This document shows, piece after piece, positions 8,659-18,228 of a stretch of 64,000 bases of DNA. The notes under the pieces were generated by a model that was given only the letters and a program-made list of their open reading frames with translations, ran no database searches and had not been told where the DNA came from. A program made the position numbers and the translations under genes. Each line of letters starts with the position of its first letter. Position 1 is the first letter of the stretch. Source of the DNA: Pseudodesulfovibrio indicus (GTDB lineage: Bacteria > Desulfobacterota > Desulfovibrionia > Desulfovibrionales > Desulfovibrionaceae); contig NZ_CP014206.1 of assembly GCF_001563225.1 (NCBI RefSeq), positions 2,170,001-2,234,000 on the forward strand. Reading direction: 5' to 3'.

Positions 8659-9499
8659 CATATTTGGTCCCATCGCCCCAAATGGCCATCGGTTCATGGG
8701 TGTTGTACGGATAGTGGCCCAGATTGAGGTGAATCGAGGCGTTCATCCGTTCGATTGTCGTCTCTGCCAGGGTGCGAAGGGAAGTGGGGGTCCCGGAGCA
8801 TATGTTGTAAATGCCCTCGGCTTCGGCTGCCGCCGCCAATTTGGCGATCCGGTCTGCGGCGACGACCACGGGGATGAAGTCCCGCAGCTGCTCCCCCGCC
8901 GACATGTTGAACGACTTCTCGTTGTTCTTGATGGCGGAAATCAGCTGCGCCAGGAACGTACCCTTGTTCTGCCCTTCGCCATACACGTTGAACAGCCTGC
9001 ACCAGCAAAGGGAAAAGCCCGTGGCGTCCTGTGCGAGCAGGGCGAGCATCTTTCTGAGCGTGTCCTTGGCGATGCTGTACGGAGTGGTGGGGTCCGACAA
9101 GGCTTCCTCCTTCATGCAGCCGTCGTGGTTACCGTATTCCGCATAGGTCCCGCCTGCGTAGACGAGCCTCTTGAGCCCCGAGGCGATCATGTGTTTGTGG
9201 AATCTGTATTCCTCGAAGAGCACATGCTCGAAATGGGACGCCTGCGTGTAGTTGGGGAAGCCGCTCCACGCCAGGTGGATCAGCACGTCCGGTTTGTTGA
9301 AAAGCTCGTAGGGGTCGACCGTCCGGTCGTAGATGTCGTGCGCCATGTATTCCACATCGGAATACCATGAGGTCTTTCTGGCCTTTTCGAGGCTTGTGGA
9401 CGTCGCGACGATCTCGTTTCCCGAACCATGGGATTTCACGAGCTCGGTGACGACGTGATTGCCTATGAATCCGGTCGCGCCGGTGATCAGTATGCGCAT
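8642..9499 (-). CDS. NAD-dependent epimerase/dehydratase family protein (nucleotide-sugar reductase candidate)
   Basis: 285 residues of the short-chain dehydrogenase extended type. The NAD motif ILITGATGFIGNH is at the N-terminus. The expected YxxxK is present as YSIAKDTL, and the substrate region has a GEGQNKGTF block. The ATG at 9499 overlaps the rfbH stop by one base; a GTG at 9502 is the alternative, but the GGAGG spacing favours the ATG. Directly after RfbH, a protein of this kind normally reduces the C4 ketone of the CDP-3,6-dideoxy sugar, as AscF, RfbJ and RfbS types do. This role is inferred from position. Simple UDP-sugar epimerases share the fold. Confidence 0.75.
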   Translation of the reverse strand: MRILITGATGFIGNHVVTELVKSHGSGNEIVATSTSLEKARKTSWYSDVEYMAHDIYDRTVDPYELFNKPDVLIHLAWSGFPNYTQASHFEHVLFEEYRFHKHMIASGLKRLVYAGGTYAEYGNHDGCMKEEALSDPTTPYSIAKDTLRKMLALLAQDATGFSLCWCRLFNVYGEGQNKGTFLAQLISAIKNNEKSFNMSAGEQLRDFIPVVVAADRIAKLAAAAEAEGIYNICSGTPTSLRTLAETTIERMNASIHLNLGHYPYNTHEPMAIWGDGTKYADLQL

Positions 9500-10839
9500 C
9501 ACGCCTCCCGTCCGAATCGTTTGATGAACGCTTTGATCTGTTGGGCCATGTAGTCGAGGCGGGGGGCGTCCATGCCCGGATAGACTCCGATCCAGAGCGT
9601 GTTGTTCATGACGAAATCGGTGTTGGGGAGCCCGCCGACAACGCGGTATTCCTTGCCTTCCGTCAAATGATCAACACAGGGGTGTTTCAGGATGTTGCCG
9701 GAGAACAGATTGCGGGTTTGTATCTTCCTGCTTTCCAGGAACTCCGCCAGGTCGTTGCGGGTGAAGGGGGAATCATCCTTGACGCTCAATCCGAAACCGA
9801 ACCAGGACGGCTCGGAGCCGGGTTCCGGCTTGATGAAGTGAACATGATCCCGAACCTCTTCGAGTGCGCCCGCCAGGTAGTCGAAATTGGAGCGGCGGGC
9901 GGCCACGAATTCCGGCAGTTTGGCCAGCTGGGCGCACCCTACGGCGGCCTGCATGTCCGTGGCCTTCAGGTTGTAGCCGAAGTGGCTGTACACGTACTTG
10001 TGGTCGTACCCCTCGGGCAGCTGGCCGAATTGTTTGGAAAATCTGTGCTTGCAGGTGTTGTCGGCGCCCGGTGCGCACCAGCAGTCGCGGCCCCAGTCCC
10101 TCAGGGAGAGCATGATCCTGTGCAACAGCTTGTCGCTGGTATACACCGCGCCGCCCTCGCCCGTGGTGATATGATGGGCTGGATAAAAGCTGCTCGTTCC
10201 GATATCGCCGAAGGTTCCGGTTTTCCGGCCCTGGTAGAGAGAACCCAGGGCGTCGCAATTGTCTTCAATCAACCAGAGGTTGTGCCTGGTGCAAAAATCC
10301 CTGACGTAAGCGATATTGAAGGGGTTCCCGAGGGTGTGGGCAAGAAATACGCACTTGGTCCTGGGGCTCAGCGCCGCTTCGAGTCTGGACGTGTCTACGT
10401 TGAGCGTCTCCCTGTCGATATCGACGAATACCGGGATGGCCCCATATTGGATGATCGGAGCCACCGTGGTCGGGAAGCAGGCCGCCACGGTGATGACCTC
10501 GTCTCCGGGGCGGATCATCCGCTCCCGCAGCAGGGGCGAGGTCAGGGTCATGAACGCCAGGAGATTGGCGGAAGACCCGGAATTGACCAGCAAAGCCTTT
10601 TTGACGCCCAGGTACTCGGCAAAAGCGGCCTCGAACTCGGCCGTGTATTTGCCCGCCGTAAGCCAGAAACAGAGCGCGGAATCGACCAGGTTGGTGAGTT
10701 CCTTTGCGTCGAATACCCTTCCCGCATAGTTGACCTGCGTCTGTTGCGGGACGAAGTCGGCGGGTCGCGCAAAGGCTTCTTCGTAGTATCTGTTCACAAG
10801 AGCCATTATCTCTGCGTGCAAATCCGAGGTGGTCGACAT
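9499..10839 (-). CDS. rfbH: CDP-6-deoxy-4-keto-glucose 3-dehydrase, RfbH / DdhC (E1) type
   Basis: 446 residues from the ATG at 10839, which is close to the family size. It has the aminotransferase I fold of the DegT/DnrJ/EryC1 class. The catalytic lysine is replaced by histidine in FYPAHHITTGEGG, the known hallmark of E1. The Fe-S cysteines are in DCWCAPGADNTC. E1 uses PMP and a [2Fe-2S] cluster to remove the C3 hydroxyl. Longer ORF starts were rejected because the residues before this ATG are unlike the family and AGAGAG precedes it. The known partner reductase E3 (RfbI/DdhD) is not in this operon. It lies between the epimerase-like gene and the reductase-like gene. Confidence 0.93.
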   Translation of the reverse strand: MSTTSDLHAEIMALVNRYYEEAFARPADFVPQQTQVNYAGRVFDAKELTNLVDSALCFWLTAGKYTAEFEAAFAEYLGVKKALLVNSGSSANLLAFMTLTSPLLRERMIRPGDEVITVAACFPTTVAPIIQYGAIPVFVDIDRETLNVDTSRLEAALSPRTKCVFLAHTLGNPFNIAYVRDFCTRHNLWLIEDNCDALGSLYQGRKTGTFGDIGTSSFYPAHHITTGEGGAVYTSDKLLHRIMLSLRDWGRDCWCAPGADNTCKHRFSKQFGQLPEGYDHKYVYSHFGYNLKATDMQAAVGCAQLAKLPEFVAARRSNFDYLAGALEEVRDHVHFIKPEPGSEPSWFGFGLSVKDDSPFTRNDLAEFLESRKIQTRNLFSGNILKHPCVDHLTEGKEYRVVGGLPNTDFVMNNTLWIGVYPGMDAPRLDYMAQQIKAFIKRFGREA

Positions 10840-10850
10840 ATTCAACTCTC

Positions 10851-11393
10851 TTACTTGAAGCATGTGTCGAATTGACTGAGGGGCGGGAACGACCGATCCC
10901 GTTCCGAGATGATCGGATCGGCGACGCCCCAGTCCTTGCCGAAGGAGTTCCACAGGATGCCGCTGTCGTGGGCCGGGGAATAACCGGTGGAAACCTTGTA
11001 GTGCATCGTGGTGTTGTCGGCCAGGGACAGAAAGCCGTGCGCAATGCCCGGCGGGAGATAGACCATGTTCGCCCGGTCGCCCGACAGGCGCAGCTCTGCG
11101 TACCGGCCGAATGTCGGCGAGGATTGTCTCAGGTCGAGGATGACGTCGAGCGCCTCCCCCCTTGAGCAGTAGACGAGTTTGAAATGATCCGTCGGGGGCG
11201 TCTGGAAATGCATGCCGCGCAGGACGTTCCTGTTCGAGATCGAGTAGTAGTCCTCGGCAAAGTCGCAGCAGAGGCCGTGCTTCTCGAACAGCTCCTCGCT
11301 GTACGTCTTCACGAAGAGACCGCGCGCGTCCGGCCTGACCACGGGCTGTAGTTCAAGGCAGCCAGGCAGCTCCAACTGTCTGAGTTCAAGCAT
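10851..11393 (-). CDS. dTDP-4-dehydrorhamnose 3,5-epimerase-like sugar epimerase
   Basis: 180 residues, the usual length of RmlC-like cupins. The start ATG (MLELRQLELPG) overlaps the end of rfbG by eight bases. Recognisable family segments are DARGLFVKTY, RNVLRGMHFQ (with the catalytic-type His), LDVILDLRQSSPTFG and PPGIAHGF. Since the neighbours use CDP-sugars, the substrate is probably a CDP-4-keto sugar rather than a dTDP one. An epimerase like this turns CDP-3,6-dideoxy-4-keto-glucose towards ascarylose in Yersinia (AscE). Whether it acts before or after RfbH cannot be told from sequence. Confidence 0.85.
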   Translation of the reverse strand: MLELRQLELPGCLELQPVVRPDARGLFVKTYSEELFEKHGLCCDFAEDYYSISNRNVLRGMHFQTPPTDHFKLVYCSRGEALDVILDLRQSSPTFGRYAELRLSGDRANMVYLPPGIAHGFLSLADNTTMHYKVSTGYSPAHDSGILWNSFGKDWGVADPIISERDRSFPPLSQFDTCFK

Positions 11394-12495
11394 GTTCGGT
11401 CCACCCCATCCCTTGGGCCACGGCCGCTTCGGCGTATTGAAGGAGCTGGGCCTTGGAAACAATATCTCCGGTGGTGTAATAGTCCTTGTACCATTGGATC
11501 GTCTTTTCCAGGGCCGGCGACACATCGCTCCAGACCGGTCTCCAGTTGAGGCTTCGCCGCGCACGGGTGCTGTCGAGATAGAGCAGCTTGGCCTCGTGCG
11601 GCTCGTTGCCCCCGGGTTGGTTGCATGTGAAGGTGAAGTCGGGCCAGATGTCCTTGACGGCGCGGACCACCTCCTCGACGGTCAGGTTGCCGTTCAGCTG
11701 CGGGCCGAAGTTCCAGGCCCCGACAAACTGCTTTCGGCCTTCGAGCAGCCTTTGCCCCAGCAGGAGATAGCCGCTCAAACATTCCAGGACGTGCTGCCAG
11801 GGGCGTGTCGATCCGGGGTTGCGGATGGTCATTTCGGTCTTACCGGTGATGGCCCGGACGATGTCGGGAATCAGCCTGTCCTCGGACCAGTCGCCTCCGC
11901 CGACGACGTTGCCCGCGCGGCAGGAGGCGATCAGCGGGCTTCCTTCCTTCGAGAAAAAGGACCGGCGATAGGCGGTGGCGACCAGCTCGGCGCAGGCCTT
12001 GGAGACGCTGTAGGGGTCATGTCCGCCAAGGCGGTCGGCCTCGCGATACCCCCAGTCCCATTCAACGTTCTCATAGCACTTGTCCGAGGTGATGATCACT
12101 GCGGCGGAAACGGAAGGGGTCTGCCGAACGGCTTCCAGGATGTTTGCCGTGCCCATGACGTTGGAGTTCAGGGTCAGCAGCGGGTCCGCATAGGATGCGC
12201 GCACCAGAGGCTGCGCGGCCAGGTGAAAAACGATTTCCGGCTGAAATTCCCGGAAGACATCGAGCAGCGTTGGGTAGTCGCAGACGTCGCCGATGACTTC
12301 CGGATGGCCCAGGTTCAGCAGTTCGTAATGGCTCGGCGAGGTCAACGGGCTCTGGCTGTAGCCGAAGACCTTTGCCCCCATCCGCTCCAGCCACAGGCTC
12401 AGCCAGGACCCCTTGAACCCGGTGTGGCCCGTGACCAGCACGGGCTTCCCCTTGTATATCCCCCCGAAAAGGCGTCCTATGTCCAGAGTTTCCAC
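11386..12495 (-). CDS. rfbG: CDP-glucose 4,6-dehydratase
   Basis: 369 residues beginning with GTG at 12495 inside the end of rfbF (19-base overlap); AAGGTG lies about ten bases upstream. The N-terminal VLVTGHTGFKGSWLSLWL is diagnostic for RfbG rather than for dTDP-glucose dehydratases. The active-site YSVSKACAELV (YxxxK) and the TSDKCYEN segment are present. It converts CDP-glucose to CDP-4-keto-6-deoxyglucose with bound NAD. It is the second step of the dideoxyhexose route, and the operon order rfbF-rfbG-x-rfbH matches known O-antigen loci. Confidence 0.95.
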   Translation of the reverse strand: METLDIGRLFGGIYKGKPVLVTGHTGFKGSWLSLWLERMGAKVFGYSQSPLTSPSHYELLNLGHPEVIGDVCDYPTLLDVFREFQPEIVFHLAAQPLVRASYADPLLTLNSNVMGTANILEAVRQTPSVSAAVIITSDKCYENVEWDWGYREADRLGGHDPYSVSKACAELVATAYRRSFFSKEGSPLIASCRAGNVVGGGDWSEDRLIPDIVRAITGKTEMTIRNPGSTRPWQHVLECLSGYLLLGQRLLEGRKQFVGAWNFGPQLNGNLTVEEVVRAVKDIWPDFTFTCNQPGGNEPHEAKLLYLDSTRARRSLNWRPVWSDVSPALEKTIQWYKDYYTTGDIVSKAQLLQYAEAAVAQGMGWTEHA

Positions 12496-13250
12496 GGCGC
12501 TTCACCTTGCCACAGTTCTTCCAGTTTGACCTTGTCCCGAAGCGTGTCCATGGCCTTCCAAAAGCCGTCATGCTTGTAGGTGTACAGCATGTGGTCCCGC
12601 GAGAGATCCTCTAGCGGCCTGCGTTCGAGAATGGTGTCGTCCCCGTCCTTGATATAGTCGAAGATCTCGGGCTCGAAGACGAAGAACCCCGCGTTGATCC
12701 ACTGCTTGTCGCCCTTGGGCTTTTCGAAAAATGTCTGCACCGAACCGTCGGAGTCGGCCACCACGCTACCGAATCTTCCCTCCGGCAGAACGGATGTCAA
12801 GGTGGCCACGCCTCCCTTTTCCTCGTGGAAGGCGAGCAGCTTGTTCATGTCGACATCCCCCACGCCGTCTCCGTAGGTGAGCATGAACCGCTCACCTTCC
12901 AGGTACCGCTTGGCCCGCAGGAGCCGTCCTCCGGTCATGGTGCCGTCCCCGGTGTCGACCATCGTGACCTTCCAAGGCTCGGCCACCTTGTTGTGAACGA
13001 TGTACTCGTTGTTGGCTATGTCGAAGGTGACGTCGTTCTGATAGATGAAATAATGGGTGAAATAGTCCTTTATGATGTTGCCCTTGTAACCGAGCAGGAT
13101 GACGAATTCATTGATGCCGAAAAAGGAATAGATCTTCATGATGTGCCAGATGATCGGCTTCCCGCCGATCTCGACCATGGGCTTGGGGATCAGGTGTGTC
13201 TCCTCGCTCAGCCTGGTGCCGTAGCCACCCGCAAGAATTACTGCTTTCAT
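12477..13250 (-). CDS. rfbF: Glucose-1-phosphate cytidylyltransferase
   Basis: 257 residues, the family length. The N-terminus MKAVILAGGYGTRLSEET is the nucleotidyltransferase signature, followed by PKPMVEIGGKPIIWHIM, which is typical of RfbF. YGDGVGDVDMNKLL carries the metal-binding Asp. The start ATG has a strong AAGGAG six bases upstream; the longer ORF upstream lacks family similarity. It makes CDP-glucose from CTP and glucose-1-phosphate and so commits sugar to the pathway encoded by the next genes. It is the first gene of the seven-gene operon. Confidence 0.96.
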   Translation of the reverse strand: MKAVILAGGYGTRLSEETHLIPKPMVEIGGKPIIWHIMKIYSFFGINEFVILLGYKGNIIKDYFTHYFIYQNDVTFDIANNEYIVHNKVAEPWKVTMVDTGDGTMTGGRLLRAKRYLEGERFMLTYGDGVGDVDMNKLLAFHEEKGGVATLTSVLPEGRFGSVVADSDGSVQTFFEKPKGDKQWINAGFFVFEPEIFDYIKDGDDTILERRPLEDLSRDHMLYTYKHDGFWKAMDTLRDKVKLEELWQGEAPWKLWT

Positions 13251-13551
13251 GTTATCTCCTTCCCGTATGTCGGAGCGCTCGGTTTTTTGCGTGAGATTAA
13301 AGCAAGATCGATACCAATGCCCGTCGGCTCTGCCTTCCCGGTGCGAGGGCCGTGGTGGGGGTTGCGTTTTTGACGCCATGGGCGAGCCTTCCCGCCGTCG
13401 CACGGACCGTTGCCGGGGGCGGCCGCGCGGGGCGGTCCCTGGACTCGCGTCGAGGGAAAGGGCTGGTCCGTCGGGGGACGCTGTGCTACGCTTGTTCTCG
13501 GCGGAGGGCCGTCTTGTGGAGACGGCTCGGGAATCCATTGGAGTTTTTGGG
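13251..13551. other. Divergent intergenic region of rfbF and a binding-protein gene
   Basis: About 300 bases without a convincing gene. It must hold the start signals of both divergent transcripts. The only clear structure is a perfect 7-bp hairpin, GCCGTCT-TGTGG-AGACGGC (13508-13526), just ahead of the plus-strand start codon. No firm promoter could be chosen by eye. Confidence 0.4.
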
Positions 13552-14313
13552 ATGCGGAGTATTCCCATTGCATGTTTCCGGGCGCTTCTCTGTTGCCTGA
13601 TGATAAGTTGTCTTGCCCGGCCGGCGGCAGCCCTGGACGAGGTCTACCACTGCGGCATGGCCTTGGGCTATCCTCCGTACCAATATCTCGATGAAGGCGG
13701 TGAGCCGGACGGGCTCGACGTCGAGGTCGCGCGAATGGTCTTCGAGCGCATGGGGGCGAAGCCCGCCTTTGAGCCGGGAATCTGGGACAACGTGGTCGCG
13801 AGCCTGCGTCTGGATCGGCTGGACTGTGTGGCCGGCATGGAGATCAACGACGAGCGCAGGGTTTTCTTCGACTTTACCACCCCCTATTACAGCCGCCGGG
13901 TGGTCCTCTTCGTCCGCGCGGAGGACCGGTCCATCAACGGGCTGAAGGACCTCCATCTGAAGGCCGTGGCGGGCGACCGCCATTCCTTTGTGGAACGGCG
14001 TCTTCAGGAGGAGGGGTTGCTGCGGACCGTGCGGATCGTCAAGACCCGCACCAAGGACGAGTCCATGCGCATGCTGCTCCAGGGGAACGTGATCGCGGTC
14101 ATCGCGCCCAGGGCCGTGGGGCTTTCCCTGGCCAGGCGTTACGGCATGGCCGTGCGGGTCATCGACGTGGGCGATCCCGGCTCTCCGGTGGGGTTCGCCG
14201 TGGCCAAGGGCAACGCGGAGCTGCGCGACAGGATGGAGAACGCCCTGCGCGAGCTGGAACAGTCGGGGCTGTTGCAGCCCGTCCTGGACAAATGGCTGGG
14301 AAGTTCCTGGTAA
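13552..14313 (+). CDS. Periplasmic solute-binding protein, family 3 (amino-acid ABC type)
   Basis: 253 residues from the ATG at 13552, which follows a GGAG. A signal peptide is clear: a basic start, the hydrophobic [17 protein letters not shown] and a cut near AAA-LDE. The mature part has family 3 features: [22 protein letters not shown], then [20 protein letters not shown] and a C-terminal VLDKWLG. These proteins bind amino acids or similar small ligands. No permease or ATPase gene is adjacent, and a histidine kinase follows. It may be an orphan sensor subunit or work with a distant transporter. Longer upstream starts would remove the signal peptide from the N-terminus. Confidence 0.85.
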   Translation: MRSIPIACFRALLCCLMISCLARPAAALDEVYHCGMALGYPPYQYLDEGGEPDGLDVEVARMVFERMGAKPAFEPGIWDNVVASLRLDRLDCVAGMEINDERRVFFDFTTPYYSRRVVLFVRAEDRSINGLKDLHLKAVAGDRHSFVERRLQEEGLLRTVRIVKTRTKDESMRMLLQGNVIAVIAPRAVGLSLARRYGMAVRVIDVGDPGSPVGFAVAKGNAELRDRMENALRELEQSGLLQPVLDKWLGSSW

Positions 14314-14365
14314 TCGTTTCCATGCCGCGCCGTCGGAGACGGGGCGAAGTCCCGCCACGAGGGAA

Positions 14366-14404
14366 TCGAGGCTCCGGTCCGCCGCGTGCGGGCCGGAGCC
14401 TCGA
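14366..14404. terminator. Strong hairpin after the binding-protein gene
   Basis: Perfect 12-bp stem TCGAGGCTCCGG / CCGGAGCCTCGA with an inner CCGC / GCGG hairpin. ATTTACCCCTTT follows on the plus strand. It is a likely terminator ahead of the histidine kinase. Confidence 0.7.
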
Positions 14405-14515
14405 ATTTACCCCTTTGAGTGTTTCCTTTTCCGCCGTTTCCATATATATCGCGTAGATGATTATAATTGCATGAAGAGCCGCGTTGAGGTTCCATCGTTG
14501 CAAAAGGTCCCCAAA

Positions 14516-17500
14516 ATGGCATTGAGCAAGAAACAGAGAGGGAGACGATCCCTGGTCCAGCACCTGACGGCGAGCCTCGTGGTCGTCGTTTTCCTTTCGT
14601 CCATTGCCATTTCCTCGGTCATCTTCGTGGTCCTCTTCCAGAAGTCGGAGGCGCAGTTCGAGCAGCGCGCGGACGAGGCCCTTACCCATCTCTCCAACAG
14701 CCTTGAATCCTACCTCTGGCACATGGAGGAGGAATCCGTCGTCAGCCTCTGCGAGACCTTCGCCAACATCGACATCGTGGTCTACATCCAGGTCAGGGAC
14801 CACCGCGGCAACGAGATATATCGCTACGGCGAGATCACCAAGGGCCAGACCATCCTCAAGGAAAAGAAGGTCAGCTACGACAACATCGAGGTCGGTGTGG
14901 TCGAGCTGGGCCTGACGCCAGTGATATTCCAGGAAAAGGTCTACGAGACCACCTGGATCAGCCTGTTGTCCCTGCTCTCGGTGGTCATCGTCCTCGGCCT
15001 CTCGACCCGGATTCTCCTCAACCGCAATCTGCGAAAGCCGCTGGGGCAGCTCATCCGAAGGACCGAGGCCCTGTCCGAGGGCAAGTATTCCGAGACCTTC
15101 GAGGAGGAGAGCTTTCAGGAGATCCAGCGCATCCTTTCCAAGTTCAACGAGATGGCCGAGCAGGTCCGCTTGCGCGAGACCGAGCTCAGGGTCAGCGAGG
15201 AGAAGTACCGCCGGTTGTTCGAGACCAGCATCGAAGGCATCGTCATGATCAACGAGTCCTTGCGGATCGCCATGGTCAACCAGGTCTTTGCCCGGATGCT
15301 GGGCTATGCCGAGGAGGAGCTGGTCGGCATGGAGGTGACGGACATCATCGACAAGGACGATCTGGAAGAGCACGCCCTTGAGGTGGAGAAGCGGCGCTCC
15401 GGCCTGGCCTCGCAATACGAGCGGCGGTTCGTGCGCAAGGACGGCAGCGACATCTGGACCCTGGTCTCGGCCACGCCCCAGTTCAACGACAAGAACGAAT
15501 TTTCCGGCGTCTTCGCCATGATCACGGACATCACGGCCCTGCGCATCGCCCAGGCCGAGCTGAAAATGGCCTACGACGAGATGGAGCAGCGCGTCATCGC
15601 CCGCACCGAGGAGCTGAACCAGACCAACCGGCTGCTGACCTCGGAGATCCACATCCGCAAGCAGACCGAGAAGGAGATCATCAAGGCCAAGGAGGCTGCG
15701 GAAAAGGCCACCCAGGCCAAGAGCGAATTCCTGGCCAACATGAGTCACGAGATCCGAACGCCCATGAACGCGATCATCGGCATGACGCATCTGATCAAGA
15801 TGACCGAGCTGACCGCCACCCAGCGCGACTACCTGAACAAGATCGACATCTCGGCCAAGTCCCTGCTCGGCATCATCAACGACGTCCTCGACCTGTCCAA
15901 GATCGAGGCGGGCATGCTCTCGGTGGAGGCCGTGGGATTCCGGCTGGACCAGGTCCTGGAGCAACTGACCACCATCGTCTCGCCCCGGGCCAACGAGAAG
16001 CGGCTGGAATTTCTCATCGACGTGGCCCCGGACGTGCCGACCGCCATACAGGGCGACCCCATGCGTTTGGCCCAGATTCTCATCAATCTGTGCAACAACG
16101 CCGTCAAGTTCACCGAGGAAGGGGCCGTGGTCGTGTCCATCTCCGCAGTGGAGCAGGGCCACGACGCGGCCCGGCTGCGCTTCACGGTCAAGGACGACGG
16201 CATCGGCATCAAGCCGGACAAGATCGAGGAGCTCTTCCAGCCCTTCACCCAGGCCGACGCCTCCACGACCCGCAAGTACGGCGGCACCGGCCTCGGACTG
16301 AGCCTGTGCAGCCAGCTGGTCAGCCTCATGGACGGGGCCATCGGCGCCGAGAGCGAGGTGGGCAAGGGCAGCCTGTTCTGGTTCGAGATCACCTTCCCCC
16401 TGTTCGACGAGCGGGACGAGGAAGTGGTGCTGCCGCAGGAACTGCAGGGCACCAGGGCGCTGGTGGTGGACGACAACCCCACCTCGCGGATCATCCTCAA
16501 GGGCATGCTGGAGCACATGGGGTTGACCGTGGAGCTGGCCAAATCCGGTAGGGAGGCTCTGGACAAGCTCCGGGCCAGCCAGGGCGACGACGCCTTCAAG
16601 CTGTTCGTGGTGGACTGGCGCATGCCCGGCCTGGACGGTCTCGAAACCGCCGAGGCGGTGCTCCGCGACGACGATATTCAGGTCAAGCCGCCCATGTTCA
16701 TGGTCTCGGCCTACGGCAACGCCACCCTGGTCAAGAAGACCAACGAGCTGGGCTTCAAGGGTCTGCTCTTCAAGCCCGTGAACCAATCCTTCCTTTTCAA
16801 CCTGGTGGTGGAGACCCTTGGCAAGGGCATGGTCACCCTGCGGATGCCGTCCGCGCAGGAGCAACCTCTGGCCGGGCTGGCCGGGGCGCGTATCCTGCTG
16901 GTGGAGGACAACGAGATCAACCGCCAGGTGGCTTTGGAGATACTGGGCTCGGTCGGCGTGGAGGTTTACGAGGCCTTTAATGGCGAGAACGCCTTGGAAT
17001 TTTTGGATAAGCATGAGGTGGATCTGGTGCTCATGGACATCCAGATGCCGGTCATGGACGGTCACGAGGCCACCAGGCGCATCCGCGGTCAGGAGCGGTT
17101 CAAGGACCTGCCGATCATCGCCATGACCGCCCACGCCATGGTCGCGGATATCGAGAAGAGCCGAGATGTCGGCATGAACGACCACATCGCCAAGCCGTTC
17201 GAGCCGGACGATCTGTTTGCCGTGCTTCTCAAGTGGCTCAGCCCCAAGGGGGAGGAAGAGGGAGCCGGGCAGCCGGAACAGAGCACGGTTGAATCGCAGC
17301 CCGCCAAGAGCCTGACCGTCCCCCTGGTGATGGCGGGCATCGACGTGGAGCTCGGGCTGAAGCGGGCCAGGGGCAACGAGAAGCTCTACCGCACGCTGCT
17401 GCTCCTGCTGGATGAGAAGTATGCCGACGCCGCCGAGCAGATCGCCACGGCCCTCAAGGAGAACCGGCGGCAGGACGCCGTGGCCCTGGCCCACTCGGTC

Positions 17501-17926
17501 AAGGGGACCTCGGGGATGCTGGGGGCCATGGAGCTCTTCGAAGCCGCCTCGGAGTTGGAGAAGGGGCTGGACGACGAGCACGAGGACGTGGTCGACTCTC
17601 TGGCCCTGTTCACCGCCAAGCTGGACCAGGTGGTGGAAAGCATCAGCGTGCTCAAGGCCGAGGGCGGCGAGGACTCCGGGTTGCCCACCGAGGGCAAGCC
17701 CGCTTCCGTCGAGACCCTGCTGGACAGCCTGGAAAAGCTCAAGCGGCCGCTGGCTCAGGGCGCGCCCGTGGAGTGCCGCGAGAAAAGCAAGGGCGTGCGC
17801 GAATTGGTCTGGCCCCGCGACTACCATGTGGATGTGGCGCAGATGCTCAAGCACATCGTGGAGTACGACTTCAAGAAGGCCCTGGCCCTGCTCGAGGAAA
17901 TCTCGGCCAGGCTCGGCAACGAATAG
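14516..17926 (+). CDS. Hybrid sensor histidine kinase (PAS, HisKA, HATPase, two receiver domains, Hpt)
   Basis: 1136 residues from the ATG at 14516, which has AAAAGG at good spacing; the ATG at 14471 lacks one. The order is: TM1 (about 14-36), a periplasmic region of about 110 residues, TM2, a HAMP-like segment, PAS ([17 protein letters not shown]), coiled coil, HisKA with His411 in [11 protein letters not shown], and HATPase ([22 protein letters not shown]). Receiver 1 has Asp700 in VVDWRMPG and receiver 2 has Asp841 in [11 protein letters not shown]. The Hpt domain has His993 in [10 protein letters not shown]. This is a complete His-Asp-His phosphorelay in the inner membrane. The output partner is not adjacent. 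The signal is unknown; the binding protein just upstream may feed it. Confidence 0.93.
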   Translation: MALSKKQRGRRSLVQHLTASLVVVVFLSSIAISSVIFVVLFQKSEAQFEQRADEALTHLSNSLESYLWHMEEESVVSLCETFANIDIVVYIQVRDHRGNEIYRYGEITKGQTILKEKKVSYDNIEVGVVELGLTPVIFQEKVYETTWISLLSLLSVVIVLGLSTRILLNRNLRKPLGQLIRRTEALSEGKYSETFEEESFQEIQRILSKFNEMAEQVRLRETELRVSEEKYRRLFETSIEGIVMINESLRIAMVNQVFARMLGYAEEELVGMEVTDIIDKDDLEEHALEVEKRRSGLASQYERRFVRKDGSDIWTLVSATPQFNDKNEFSGVFAMITDITALRIAQAELKMAYDEMEQRVIARTEELNQTNRLLTSEIHIRKQTEKEIIKAKEAAEKATQAKSEFLANMSHEIRTPMNAIIGMTHLIKMTELTATQRDYLNKIDISAKSLLGIINDVLDLSKIEAGMLSVEAVGFRLDQVLEQLTTIVSPRANEKRLEFLIDVAPDVPTAIQGDPMRLAQILINLCNNAVKFTEEGAVVVSISAVEQGHDAARLRFTVKDDGIGIKPDKIEELFQPFTQADASTTRKYGGTGLGLSLCSQLVSLMDGAIGAESEVGKGSLFWFEITFPLFDERDEEVVLPQELQGTRALVVDDNPTSRIILKGMLEHMGLTVELAKSGREALDKLRASQGDDAFKLFVVDWRMPGLDGLETAEAVLRDDDIQVKPPMFMVSAYGNATLVKKTNELGFKGLLFKPVNQSFLFNLVVETLGKGMVTLRMPSAQEQPLAGLAGARILLVEDNEINRQVALEILGSVGVEVYEAFNGENALEFLDKHEVDLVLMDIQMPVMDGHEATRRIRGQERFKDLPIIAMTAHAMVADIEKSRDVGMNDHIAKPFEPDDLFAVLLKWLSPKGEEEGAGQPEQSTVESQPAKSLTVPLVMAGIDVELGLKRARGNEKLYRTLLLLLDEKYADAAEQIATALKENRRQDAVALAHSVKGTSGMLGAMELFEAASELEKGLDDEHEDVVDSLALFTAKLDQVVESISVLKAEGGEDSGLPTEGKPASVETLLDSLEKLKRPLAQGAPVECREKSKGVRELVWPRDYHVDVAQMLKHIVEYDFKKALALLEEISARLGNE

Positions 17927-17945
17927 TTTTCCCTTCCCAAATGAA

Positions 17946-17975
17946 AAAGGCGCGTTCATCGCTGAACGCGCCTTT
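17946..17975. terminator. Shared bidirectional terminator of the histidine kinase and SRP RNA
   Basis: AAAGGCGCGTTCA, loop TCGC, TGAACGCGCCTTT: a perfect 13-bp stem. On the minus strand it is followed by TTCATTT, making a classical terminator for the SRP RNA gene. On the plus strand it closes the kinase transcript. Confidence 0.85.
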
Positions 17976-17978
17976 GAG

Positions 17979-18065
17979 TGGAAACCGGACACCCGGGAGC
18001 AACCAATACCGCTGCTTCCTCTCGGATCTGACGGGGTTCTCGGCGCGACCGCCGTCCGGCTTCCC
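17979..18065 (-). ncRNA. ffs: Signal recognition particle 4.5S RNA (bacterial small type)
   Basis: The minus strand contains GTCAGATCCGAGAGGAAGCA followed by GCGG, the conserved SRP domain IV loop that binds Ffh. The outer ends pair as an 11-bp helix (GGAAGCCGGAC with GTCCGGTTTCC, one G-U). The terminator lies just downstream and a promoter just upstream. The RNA is about 85 bases, the usual small bacterial form without an Alu domain. It works with Ffh and FtsY in co-translational membrane targeting. The exact ends are estimated from the helix. Confidence 0.88.
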
Positions 18066-18082
18066 TCTGATCGGGAAGGGTT

Positions 18083-18111
18083 TTCCTACAGCGTTCCCGC
18101 CGGTTCGTCAA
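18083..18111 (-). promoter_or_regulatory. Putative promoter of the SRP RNA
   Basis: On the minus strand, TTGACG (18111-18106), a 17-base spacer and TAGGAA (18088-18083) are placed about 20 bases before the RNA helix begins. Confidence 0.5.
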
Positions 18112-18228
18112 CTCTTCCTTTGCGTTCCCGGCCGATGTTCCGGCGTCGGGCCTCCCCGCCGCAGGGTGTTGCCAATCCTGCGGGTTTATGCATATATTTA
18201 AATAATAACAACAAAAGGTGGACTCTAT

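Noticed and set aside
14159-17992. 1277-codon open frame on the minus strand
   Set aside because: It is the antisense of the hybrid histidine kinase, open only because of GC-biased codons. It has no domain motifs and no ribosome site.
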